In this document: in pieces, positions 37,434 through 48,500 of the stretch
Layout: every line of letters begins with the position of its first letter
How positions within the stretch are numbered: position 1 is the stretch's first letter
From: Nymphaea colorata
Taxonomy: Eukaryota > Streptophyta > Magnoliopsida > Nymphaeales > Nymphaeaceae
Reading direction: 5' to 3'
DNA length: 64,000 nucleotides
NCBI RefSeq assembly: GCF_008831285.2
Contig: NC_045145.1
Span: 13,594,040-13,658,039, forward strand
The notes under the pieces: model-generated
The model's input: the letters and a program-made list of their open reading frames with translations, nothing else
What the model was told of the DNA's origin: nothing
The model's database searches: none
Translations under genes and position numbers: made by a program

Positions 37434-40400
37434 GGCACACACACACAAAATTGTTAAACAATTCGCTAGCATGACCATGTTGATTTAAATATATAAGGAG
37501 TCACGAAACCTAGCAAGCATTGCCATTAATGCAAGTAAATTAAAATACAAACTTCATTAATAAGACTAATACAGTGACCAGATTAAATATTAACAATTAA
37601 TTTTAAGTTTTAACATACCACATTTGGGGAGCTTGGGCTGGAGTTCATAGAAATAGGGCAATAGGGCATTAACCCATACGTATAAACAGGAAATATATAG
37701 GGCTTCAATTGAATGAAGCCCTTTTTACTTCAAAATTTTAGGAAAAAAAGGATAAGTATGTTGTTTTGTATGGGTTAACTGCGCCCGACTCACCATTAGG
37801 CCTGGGCATCGGGCCAGCCAAAACCTTAGCCCAGGCCCTCCCTGGCCCGACCCGGTTAAAATAAAAAAATATATTTTTTTAAATATAAAATAAAAAAATT
37901 TGAATATAAAATACATTTTTAATAATAAAACATACATCATTATTAAATAAAAATAAAACAAAAAAATTAATCGGGCCGAATCGGGCCCCGTCGGTTACCC
38001 GGGCCTGATGCCTAGGCTTACTCACCGTTGACGCAAGTCAGGTGCATGTCAAAAACAGGTCAAATTTGGTCAAGTGTGGTTGACCGCACCCGACATGCAT
38101 TGACCGTGTCAGATGCCGTGTCGGAGCCGCACCTACACTCACACCCATGTCGATGTGCATGTGGCTATGTCACATGGGTGCGGATACGGGGATACGGGTG
38201 CGGATACAGCAATTTTCAAAATTTTTAGATACGTGGACACAGCTACATTAAATATTCTAAAAAATTATAAGATTAAAAAGAAACATTAAATTAATAGTTC
38301 ACTCTTACAATCTTGAAGAAAATGTGTTTTATCACAAAAGTACTGAATATATGAAAGGATTGTTCATGGAAATAATTGGATGCATCACAAAAAATTGATT
38401 GAATGAAAAAAAAAACATTAAATGTTTAATTTTTATATTTTACCGAGTCCCGTGTCGACGAATCGACATGGGCACGCGCCCTCTTTAGCTGCGTCCGTGT
38501 GACATAGGCATGTGGTACTGTTTTGAAGCACCCATATGTGATATGTCCAAACAAAAGGCATTTGGTAGGTAAACATTTAGATAGAAGAATGATTGGCATA
38601 TGACCAAATTTAATTGTGTGTGTGGTTATTCATCCAATCTGGACTACATCAAAAAATGCTGGTGCCATATTGCTGTTTGACCAAAGGTTTTTTCTATGAC
38701 AATTGGTTTACCACTCCCGGTCTTCTATCTATCTATCTCTCTAATAACTAGTGTACCACTAAAATGTTCCTAAAAACATTAAGCCAAACGTCTATTACTT
38801 TGGAGCCACATAGAGAATTACATGTTTTTCCAGAACCAACTAATCCTCAGGATTATGACCATAGGCAACAATAGTCCAAGTTATCTTGGACATGATGCAA
38901 CATCGAATTCATGGTAATGCTTAATACAAAGTTTCAGTAAAAACCTTGCTTCACATGCATCCTCCCATTTTATTTGACCATTATGCCGAGCATCATGGGA
39001 ACTTAATGATTGTATGTTCCAGGTGAGAGATCACCCACCTGGGGAGCTTGAAGCATAATATCTAATAGCCTCGAAGGAGGCGAGCATCTAAAAGACTAAA
39101 TGGTAAGAAATAACTAAATGACTAGCCCCATCAACAGGAGAGCACCACTACTAGCTTTATAAGTCCTATTGGCCATTGTAGCCGGTAGGGTTGCTATAGA
39201 GTAGAAATTCTGGAAGTAAAAGAGCCACTAAAATCAGCCATCCTGAAAATGACATTACATTCAATAGGGCAGATGTCCTTCTTGTAGCTCATCTCAGCTG
39301 CTTGTCATGCCCATCTATACAATAATATTTCAAGGGCAGCCACGTTTTAGTGGTACAAACTTACAACCCTGAAAGGTTCTATACACATCTTATAGCATGG
39401 CAAAAGCATAAGCAAGTGGGTGCACAGAAACCATAAGCAGGTCCAGAACCAAAAAAGCAAACATATGTTGCTGAGGCACTCTAGTGGTAAAAAATCCTAG
39501 TTCTCTATATTAGACTACATGAACTACAGAAAATGTAGCTAACAGAAAGGTAAAAATGACCTCAGTAACACAAAAAATACTAAAAGACAGTATCTAATTG
39601 ACCATATGCAGCGACTGTGATATGCCAACAAATGCTGACCATGTGCCCTTATAAGTTACAACAACTAACTCACTACTTTCACGCACTATACCTTGCACAA
39701 CAATACAAAGATCAGATATGTTGCATTTGCAAGTAAATTATTAAGAACATCCCAGCTTAGGTTACACAGCTAAGGATGTTACAACAGTCCCTCCAAGATT
39801 TGTCTACATATAGGTGACTATATGACGATGCCTCACATGTTTTAAGAACTTTTGTTTTCTATTCCATTCTAGAAACCCTTCCCTTAACATGGTTTCCTAA
39901 CAGCCATATTCACGTCCCTCATTTGATCTAGCGGAGGCCTACATAAAGTACCAAAGGCCGGGGTTACTGAGGCTGTTATTGCATGATATAGTCAACAGAA
40001 ACAGTCAAGTCCACATGAGTAGCTCAGGTATTACAGTAAATGTTACACTTCCTATCCCACAATTCACGAACTTTTGCTGAAAGTTTCAGAAAATTGGACT
40101 CGAAAACATATATCACCTAATATTTAGCCATAATTTTGAACGAATTGTCTATGCCAGTTCAAAAAACAGTGAAACTCGTAAAGGTTAAGTGATAAGTCGA
40201 CTGCATGTTTAAAACGATGTGATCTTACCGTTCATTGGTTTTTATCCAACCACAAATTCTACAGGTAAACCTATACATCGAGACTTGATGAATCAAGGCG
40301 TTAAGTACGGTGTATAAGAGCCCTAGATTCCAAAACGCAGAGGGAACTATATACCGCATACTGAAAGAAAATGAAATGAAAAGGATCTCATGTGTTCCCA

Positions 40401-40873
40401 CCTTCAGATAGCAATGAGAATTGAGAGGGGGGAAAGCTTAAAACACCAAAAGAACAAAAGGATCGTCACAGAAAGCTAGGGAGAATTCACGTCAAGAGAA
40501 TTAAGGGTTAAGGAAAGAGAGAATAAAGTAACCTCCATTCTCCGTCATCGTAGGGGGAATAATCAATGTCCTCCCTCCGGACCCCGTTGAACATCAAAGC
40601 CGCCAAAGATGCAAATATTCCTGATTTTTGTCAGAAAACAAGAGGTGTGCAATTCTCAATTGTCAATTAATATTGCAACCGAATTGCTAAGCAAAAGAAA
40701 ATAACTGCATAGACGCTCGTAAGGGGAGAGAGAAAGATACCAGGAAGATAGTGGAGGAACGAAATCTTGACAGAGCTGCAAACGACGGCGTCGACCCAAA
40801 TCCACCATCCCGTCCCGAAGACCGCTCCGGCGATGCCTGGACCGAAGATCGCCCACAGCTCCCCCAATTCCAT
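34442..40873 (-). CDS. TMEM50 (UPF0220) family small membrane protein
   Basis: Four exons on the minus strand: 40873-40741, 40620-40533, 34880-34728 and 34475-34442. All have GT/AG borders and consistent phases, giving 135 residues. The N-terminus reads MELGELWAIFGPG and then a helix with GTGWWIWVDAVV; exon 2 completes HYLPG-IFASLAALMFNGVRRED and YSPYDDGEW; exon 3 holds LWLFLAYVVSFVSLAASVGLLVQ and SGPSAWTGAAGVLQ; exon 4 is only 34 bases, encoding GLIYWTSHSE and the stop. Four hydrophobic segments and the length match the eukaryotic TMEM50A/B family, small endomembrane proteins of uncertain function. Intron 2 is 5652 bases and contains a TRIM, a hAT-like MITE and microsatellites. The introns on either side are only 120 and 252 bases. 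Confidence 0.93.
35359..35816 (+). mobile_element. TRIM (miniature LTR retrotransposon), copy 2
   Basis: Two 191-bp direct terminal repeats, 35359-35549 and 35626-35816, both start TGTAACACCCCATAA and end TTGTTACA or CTGTTACA. They align without gaps, with about 14 mismatches by eye, nearly all transitions. One base after the first repeat is TGGTATCAGAAC (35551-35562), an initiator-Met tRNA primer site. A purine-rich tract AAGAGGAGTGGA precedes the second repeat. The internal part is 76 bases. The insertion is flanked by a perfect 5-bp duplication GATCT (35354-35358 and 35817-35821). It is complete in structure, non-coding, and lies in intron 2 of the TMEM50-like gene, opposite in strand to the gene. 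Confidence 0.95.
36217..36264. repeat. CTT then CT microsatellite
   Basis: Directly readable pyrimidine tract in intron 2 of the TMEM50-like gene. Confidence 0.9.
36577..36594. repeat. Homopolymer of 18 G
   Basis: Directly readable. Lies in intron 2 of the TMEM50-like gene. The true length may be uncertain in the assembly. Confidence 0.9.
37367..37432. repeat. Long TA microsatellite (33 units)
   Basis: An uninterrupted 66-base TA tract in intron 2 of the TMEM50-like gene. Confidence 0.95.
37796..38019. mobile_element. hAT-like MITE
   Basis: The ends are inverted repeats: TTAGGCCTGGGCATCGGGCC on the left, and on the right the reverse complement of AAGCCTAGGCATCAGGCCC. The centre is AT-rich with no coding capacity. 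Flanks are ACTCACCA (37788-37795) and ACTCACCG (38020-38027), an 8-bp target duplication with one mismatch, the size made by hAT transposases. It is nested in an older repeat in intron 2 of the TMEM50-like gene. Confidence 0.8.
38028..38530. repeat. Older repeat with GGATACGG motifs, unclassified
   Basis: The block CTATGTCACATGGGTG occurs at 37264-37279 and again at 38165-38180, and a partial reverse complement GTGTGACATAG occurs near 38498-38508. The segment between has GCGGATACGG/GGATACGGGTGCGG repeats. This suggests a degraded DNA transposon interrupted by the MITE at 37796 and the TA tract, but I cannot set its ends. Confidence 0.4.
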
Positions 40874-41059
40874 CTCTCTCTCTCTCTCTCTCTCTCTCGC
40901 CGAGTGCCCAAGGAAAAGAGGAAGGAAACCTTTTTCCCCTTTTCAAAGTCCCTCTCTCAAGCTGTTGCTCTGTCCCGTCACACTGCAGCCGCAGTTGTTT
41001 TTAATAGCCTCCGAGTCTTCCCCGTCAGTTTTCCCAGTCTGATGCTGAGAGGAACTTGA

Positions 41060-44000
41060 GAAAATGGGTCGTTAGTGTGCTATTTTTTCGACGTAGCTGT
41101 TCAGATGATCAGCATTTTTCCTCTCTTGCGTTTTCTATTATTTGCATTTTATGTATTTTAACACATAAAATTGGTGCCAACATTCTCTCGAGATTGTTCC
41201 TAGAAACCACGGTACTTCATTTACTTACTATGTTATAAGTGTCTCTTATTTAATTCTAGTGGATGCTATAGCATTGAGATAAAAGTTTAGAAGGGTGTAT
41301 TATAACTGGTGCTGGAAGGCCAATGAAAGTTTGGCTGTTAGTTTGATTTTCAGACTTTTCTAAACCATAAATGGTTGTGATATGTGATATTCTTGTTGAC
41401 AAGTATATTGTTCTTCATTTAGATCTCGAAAGAACCTGGACCCCGAGAACAGTAAGAAGAGGAAATGCTTCGATGCCAATTAATACTCATAACTTGAGCT
41501 TCAGGGAATCCAGCAGAAAGCAAGCACGCCAGCGAATTTTGGAAAAAGAGGCAGCGGCTTTCCTCTGACCGTGTAGACAATTAGATCTGAAGATTTGAAC
41601 TGTGTGCTTGAGTGGGCACACAAATGTGTAAGACCATTATGCATTTGGTACAAATCCAATCATTCACACTTCTTTTAGTGTGTGCATTTGTATTCATCCA
41701 AATTAATGCCACTTCTTTATCAAGCCCAGCTGATCTGAATGTCTAGTTGACGACTTAGGAGGCGTTGACAGCCACTTTTCTTACAAGTAATTGGGTGGTT
41801 GATTTATATATAGGCACTGCAACTAAGAAAACCACCAGGAAATTCTGTCAAAATGAATCGTATAAATGAGTACAATTAACTTTTAAAATTTATATGTAAA
41901 GCAATGTGACAGGTATTCATTCACCACATTCAAAATGGTAGAACAACTTATTGCCATAAAATTTGGTAATTGTTAACTTGAATTTGAAAAGTCCGTCCAT
42001 CTCTGCAAGTTGAACGTGACACAATGAATTCAATGGCGTCATGCACGAAGTACACAGACTTTTTTTTTCTTTTTTGGCCTAAAGCAAGCGCATCACCAAA
42101 TCACATGACAGCTCTTCACAAGTTGGTGTAATGGGTTAGCAGTTAATTGTCTACATTTAATACACAGGCTGGATTAGACAAGCTAAAACGTGATGAATTT
42201 TGTTCGTTCATAAGATGAATTTTGTTCGTTCAAGGAAGTTATGACACAAAAAAAGGCATTTAATTATTGAACATCTTCAAGTAACTGTAAAATTTTCAAG
42301 ATGGATTGCAGCGGAACATTTGATCCTCGATGTGTGTGCTTGTCCCGTGTCTAATGAGGCGAAATCAATGACGCGTTCCTTATGCGCAAAGCATTTGATT
42401 GAAAGCTTCAGCGGATCTATAATCTAAAATTAATACCAAAATAACTACTGTGATCAATATCGATGAATACCAGTTACTCCGCGAAACTATCTATGTAGGA
42501 GAAAAAACTGGCCTCTTCACTTGTTGCCCAAATTTTCCCCGGAAATTGGTCGCTTCGGCTCCCTTTTCACTGCAAAACTGCTGTAGTTCCGTGTTCTAAA
42601 ACCTACAAGACAGAAAAAATCCACCGAATAGAAAAGGAACAGAAAGACGCATAGTTGCTGATTATGGCCCTCCTAAAAATCTTTCCCCTATATATGGTGA
42701 AATGATATGAGGTTTATAAAAACGCAAAAAGAGCAAACTCCTCAAGAGTTATAAATGGAAAAGGACTATTTACGAATGCGCGCGAGATTCTATCGTAATA
42801 TTCGAAATAGATCCAGATCTACAATTAATCAAACGCGGCAAGTGGGTAGTGTTTGTGATGAATACGTTTCTGCAACTAAACTTTCAGTTATCGTCGTGAA
42901 GAAGTCTAGCTCAACCACGACTTTACGTGTCAGCCCAAATTTCAAATACGATTCACGTAATATTAATATAGTCGTGTTAATTAATTATATGGACATAATT
43001 TTGCAAGCACCTCGCATGTATAAACATGAAGTCAGTGCATGTGAATACTTCATACGTGGATTCACAACATTTGAAGCACGCAGGCTGGGTTTGAAATTCA
43101 TTTTGCTCGACTCGAAGTAATCAAAGGTGAATAGAGGTTGACTACTGGTTGTCATTTGGGTGCAATGTGATAATTCGTAACCCTTCGGATCCTGACATTC
43201 TGAGTTTATTTATACACAACCCCTTCGGAGGTTGCAACTATTCGATGCAACCAAGTTGGATATGGATCATTCATGGTGATCGAGATTTTGGTTTTCGAGT
43301 TCAGATCTATCCGAGACTAAGGTCTCAAAACAACTTGGATATGAGTTGCAAGTTTTCGTTACTGTTAACATTAAAACGAACGTATGCCTGCAATATATAT
43401 CGGGTTAATTTCTAAGGATCGCACCCTCACCCTGGGTTCTCTACAGACCTGTCGAAGCCAAAGAATCGTATGCGCTAAAAAACCAATGTATTATGGTCGG
43501 TTCCTATTAGTCGTCGTTGGCCGATGACTGATCCATCGAACATACTGTTTGGAAAGAGGACAACATTTAAATATTACTAGACACATTATTTAATTGATTT
43601 TGCACTTTGATGGAAGGACGGAAACGAGTACGTGCTGAATAATTTGCTTTGTTTTGTTCAAGACAAAGATTATAGCAAGAGCATACATACGGATTAATTT
43701 ATGAATCCAATCCGATTCCAACTTAGAGGAAATCAAGATTTAAACTAGAATTCAAACCCATTAACTAGTGACATCACCAGTCTAAACGTAAATGGGGATT
43801 TAAGAGTCCATCCGTTATAACTGGATATAGCTCAACTAGATATCAAGTTCCATTTGTCAGAGCTGAACTCAGAATTACCTAAACTCAATCATTTTACTAT
43901 TCGAAACTCAGTTCTCTACTCAACTTAAATATGTAAACGTGGATCCACATGCAGTTACTAATCACATACCGGTTTGTCCTATGCGACCAAAACTAAATGG

Positions 44001-45096
44001 TTCATTGGATAGATCGGAGTGTTTAACAACGTCCGGCCAGTTCAATCCATGTAGGAATGTACAACGAGCCTGAGCTAGGGTTCGACCCGGCTCGAGCTTG
44101 ACTCCAAACTCGAGTTATAAACCAGTTGAGTTCGAGTTACACGAGCTCGACTGGCTCGTTTGTTTTTCATTTTTCTTGCTATGTCATGCAAATTTTTTTA
44201 ATTTCTCCCCCTCTCTTACTTTTTTTCTTATTTTTTTTCCCTACATCCTCTTTCTATCCAATTGCAACAACAAGTCGCCAACCAAGTGATAGTTTTTTGG
44301 TTTCAACACTACGTTAGTTGAATCAGTGTATGATTGATTTTTGATGTAAAAAATGAAGTTTAGGTTGATACTATTCACACATTGTTTTCTATAAACAATT
44401 TATGTTTTAGAGAAAAGCAATGAAATAATATTGTAGTTGTTTTTTTTTTTTTTGAAGATTATTATTTGCTGACAAACTTAAACGAGTCAAGTTCAAACTC
44501 ACACTCAGTTAACCAGTTGAACTCAAGTCGACAAACTTATTTTGAGAAATATCTTTCGTAAACAAAAATCTTTTATTTCTTTTTAACGATAACCGACGCT
44601 TTTTTTTTTGTTTAATCCATTTTAGAGGTTTTTTGGTTTGGACGAGTACCATTTGATCATAATACCATATACGAGCCTGGTGTTTGTGATATTTCTGACT
44701 GGGGTGTCTCTTTTGTCCTCAACTGTAAAACAAACGATCAGCCCCCGACTCCCGTTAAAATATTCGTCGACAGGAAAACGGGAATCTATAAATTATTTAT
44801 TTTCCAAAATTCGTTATTCGTCGCTTTTAAATCTTAGTGACTAATTCAAAAAGCCTGGAGGGGCGTACCCAGGTCCCGCAGTCCGGGACGCTCCCGTTCG
44901 GTCCCGCCCCACTAGGTGGGTCAGTCCTAACCGTACCCCACTCGGGCCAGGCGTTTACCTTCGCCGAGGGGCGTTTCCGTCCAATGGGAACCATATAAAA
45001 GAAAAGAAAAGAAAGAAGAGGGAGCTCGATACGTCAAAAACCGATCCCAAAATTAACGCCATTTCCCGAACTCGAAAGAAGTCTGCCCCGCAATAG

Positions 45097-45132
<36 letters not shown>

Positions 45133-45530
45133 AAGTCTAAACATGAAAAATCCGAGGAATTTAGAAATCCCAACATTTTGCGCGTCCTTATGACTGGGGA
45201 GCCCTTGTTTTCGAGACTTTCGGCTTGCTGATATCACGATTTGCCAAACGCGCACCGGTCTGCCCGCGTCGACGCAACTCGTGTTGGAGGAGAGGGAAAA
45301 AGAGAGGGAAAAAGTGAGAAAAAGAACCCTAGAAATTTCCGTCCGTCGACACCGTCGGACGTTCGAACGCCACTCGACGAGGTCCCCGGCCAGGGGAGGG
45401 TGCCCTGCCCGTCCTTCTTCCTTCCCTCGCTGCTTGAGGCTCGCGAGGCGCGTGGAAACAAGGGTTAGGGTTTGTGGGACGTAAGGTTTGGGGGAGGGGG
45501 TTGAGATGGAGGCGGTCTATGGTCAGTGCT
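41060..45530. other. Intergenic region between divergent TMEM50-like and PHD genes
   Basis: About 4.6 kb with no recognisable gene. A segment at about 44050-44160 has repeated GAGCTCGA/CTCGAGC-type motifs like the ends of hAT elements, but no paired end was found. A CT microsatellite lies at 45101-45131, and GC-rich promoter/leader sequence of the PHD gene at about 45180-45530. Confidence 0.5.
45101..45131. repeat. CT microsatellite upstream of the PHD gene
   Basis: An uninterrupted CT tract about 400 bases upstream of the ATG at 45535. It could lie in the promoter or leader. Confidence 0.9.
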
Positions 45531-45534
45531 GGGG

Positions 45535-48500
45535 ATGAACGGATGTCATCGGGAGGAGGCGATGCCTCGGGGCGCCGGTGGCGGTGCCGCCTCGGAGATG
45601 TCGGGCCGCTCGGCCGGGATGGACTTGTATGCGCAGGCGCGGAAGGCGCTCTCTGAGAGGTCGCCGTTCGAGACGCCCGAGGAGGCCGCTAGGATCCCCT
45701 CGCTGCCAGCCCGTCTCTCGGCCTTCTTGTCGAGGTTCGCGGGCGAGAACAGTCGGCGGAAGCATCGGAGGTCGCATCACAAGGCGGAAGCTGGCGAGGG
45801 CCCTCATGGCCCGAACGCGACGGCCAAGAGCATTTGGCCAACGATGGATGAGTATTTCCGTCCTATTACGTTAGGGGACATTGAGACGCTCGTGCCCCTG
45901 TCGAGGATTGATTTCTTGCTTGGGGACGGCCCCGTTGATCAATGCTTCCTGAATCCTTCCCCTGACATTGGCGCCAGAGGCCAGGAATTTGATCGAGAGT
46001 GCAGTGCGAACACTTCGTTCCAAGCTGTTGGGAGTGGTGCTGGCGCGGAGGAAGAGGAGAATAAGCGCGTTCTAGCTGCGGAAGAGTTGGGCCCAACTGT
46101 TTCCGTTGAAGCCGACACGGAAGAGAAGCCGATGACACTGATTTCGAATTCTGATGCGAATGGAACGGGCTTGGAACAGGCGAACGATGACCATCCCTTG
46201 GAAATTGATACACCAGTTCCAGTTAGAGTATTGGAGAATGGCAATGTCGACTCGCACTGTAAAAGTGGGAGCGAGGGTGGTTTGCCCACCGAAGTCGGAG
46301 AGGAGCCTTTGTTGGAAAAGGGAAAAGGAAGGGGAGGAAGGGTAAGCAAGAGGAAGCTCAGGGGCGATCAGGCAAGTGTGCCTCGAGGGCAGCGGGTTCT
46401 GACTCGCTCTATGTTCCCCCAAGCGGGTTTCGTTAATCCTGGTCGCATTGAAGACTCTGTGGTTGGTGGTTTCAGCTCTGGTGCTGGCTGCCGAGTGCGG
46501 TTGTTCCAGTCGAGTGATGTTGCGCAGCTAGTGAGCTCTACGAGTAAGGTCATCCCACCGAAGCGGAGTATTAAGAAGAGGGGTCTTTCAGAAAATGACC
46601 CCGGAGTGGAGAAGTTGGTGGTTTCTCATCCGAAGAGTGGGGATGATGTCCGTACCCGTTGCCACGTCTGCTGTATCAGCACCGGCGAGGAAACTAATCG
46701 GATTCTATCGTGTGCTTCATGCCACCTTGCAGTTCATCAGAAATGCTATGGAGTGAGTGAAGTTCCGGCCGGGCGGTGGTTGTGTTCTTGGTGTTCACAT
46801 AACACCAGTTTACGCGCGAAGCATGGCGAGAGGCTAAAATCCAATCTGGCTGGCAGGCTATCGGTCGAAGATGGTGCAGCGAAGCCTTGCGTTCTTTGTC
46901 CGAATAGCGGAGGCGCCTTAAAACCCATTACCTTGGCCGACGATGAGCATGACAACTCGGTACCAAGGTTCTCTCACTTGTTCTGCTGTTTGTGGATGCC
47001 CGAGGTACATGCTGAGGACCCAGAGACCCTGGAGCCGATTGTGAATACTGAGAGGATAAAGGAGAACTACAAGAAACTGCCTTGTGCTGTGTGCAAGGTT
47101 AAATATGGAGCTTGCATTCTCTGCAGTAATGGTATGCTTGACAGTTAATGAATGATTAAATTCTCTAGTCGTTAGTTCGTGTTTCCTTGTTGGATTGATC
47201 TGAGCGTCTAGGCTATGAAGTTTTCCTTGTAACATACTTCATTTTGTGTTGTACCGAGCTGGTCACAGAAAAAGTCAACATGCACGTACGCTTGTCTGTT
47301 ATGTGCACTAGCGCATGCATGTGAGTGTTCACTTTTCTTCATTGATTTTGATACAAATAAATTGCTTGAAACTAAGCACTTCTCAAATTCCGATAAATTT
47401 TTTTTGTTTACATGCGTTTAAGATGGCTCATCTAAATGACTAGCAATGGAAAATCATAAAATAAAAAATGTATTGTTGCAGTAGAAGCTGGAATCTGGTG
47501 AAAATTCTTCGTTACAGTACAAACCCACTGCTTGTGCTGAAGTTGAAGAACTTGTATATCCGAAATTTCTATTGCATGATAATGATTTTATAAGCCTATT
47601 AATTTTTTGAGCAGATGTTATTGTCTGGTTCTGGTTTTTGCCCCCAATTATCTTTACTGCTATTTAATTTTTTTCACAACATGCAGCTTCATGCAGAACA
47701 TCTTTTCATCCTTTATGTGCTCGTGAAGCAAAACAAGGGCTTGAGATACGGCGGAAGGTTGGCTCCAGTGATGTAAGATTCTTTCTCTTTTCTTTTTCCA
47801 CTGGCTGTTGTGAACTCCCAGGGGACCTGACTTCATGACCTTTTTTCAGGTTGAGTTGCTCGCATTTTGCTCAAGGCATTCTCCTGTCCGGGATTTCAAA
47901 GTGCCGAAATCCGGATACCATGTGCCTGGCACTGTGGAAGACCGGCCATTGGCTAAGCTTTCATCTGGCTTGTCTGCAAATGGACTGCGAAAATCCAAGA
48001 ACAAGATGAAGATAAAAAAAGCGAAACTAAAAGGATCTCAGTTGGACAGTATAGTTGATGAAAAGCGTTCCGAAAAGGTAGCCAAAGATCAAACCTTGGA
48101 TAAGAGACTTGTGCAAGTTATAAATACAGAAAATACAAATATGACACCTGATTCTTCATCAGAGAACATGACTAAGGAAACATCTACAAGTACTGAGAGA
48201 AATGGTCATGTTGGTTCCGCTGCTTGTGGTTTGAAATCAAAAGAGGTAACTGAAACCTGAAAATATGCCTCACATATTTTAAAGTATTCACAATTTAGTT
48301 ATGTCAAATATCTCTCTCAGTCTGTTTCTAGAGATTGTTTAGTGTACATTGATGGTATCTGGTTTAGTTGGTTGGAAGATTATTGCATCTCGCAGTTGTT
48401 AATAGCAGATGAATGATACACTTTGAGCTGGTATTTTTGGTACTCTTTACAACAGCCTACTTTCTAAAAGTTTCAGAACAACAATCTAGATCAACAGTTT

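Noticed and set aside
42755-43120. 121-codon plus-strand open frame
   Set aside because: AT-rich with no family motif and no clear gene context; kept out as unsupported.
45866-46422. Open frames antisense to PHD-gene exon 1
   Set aside because: Shadows of a long GC-rich exon.
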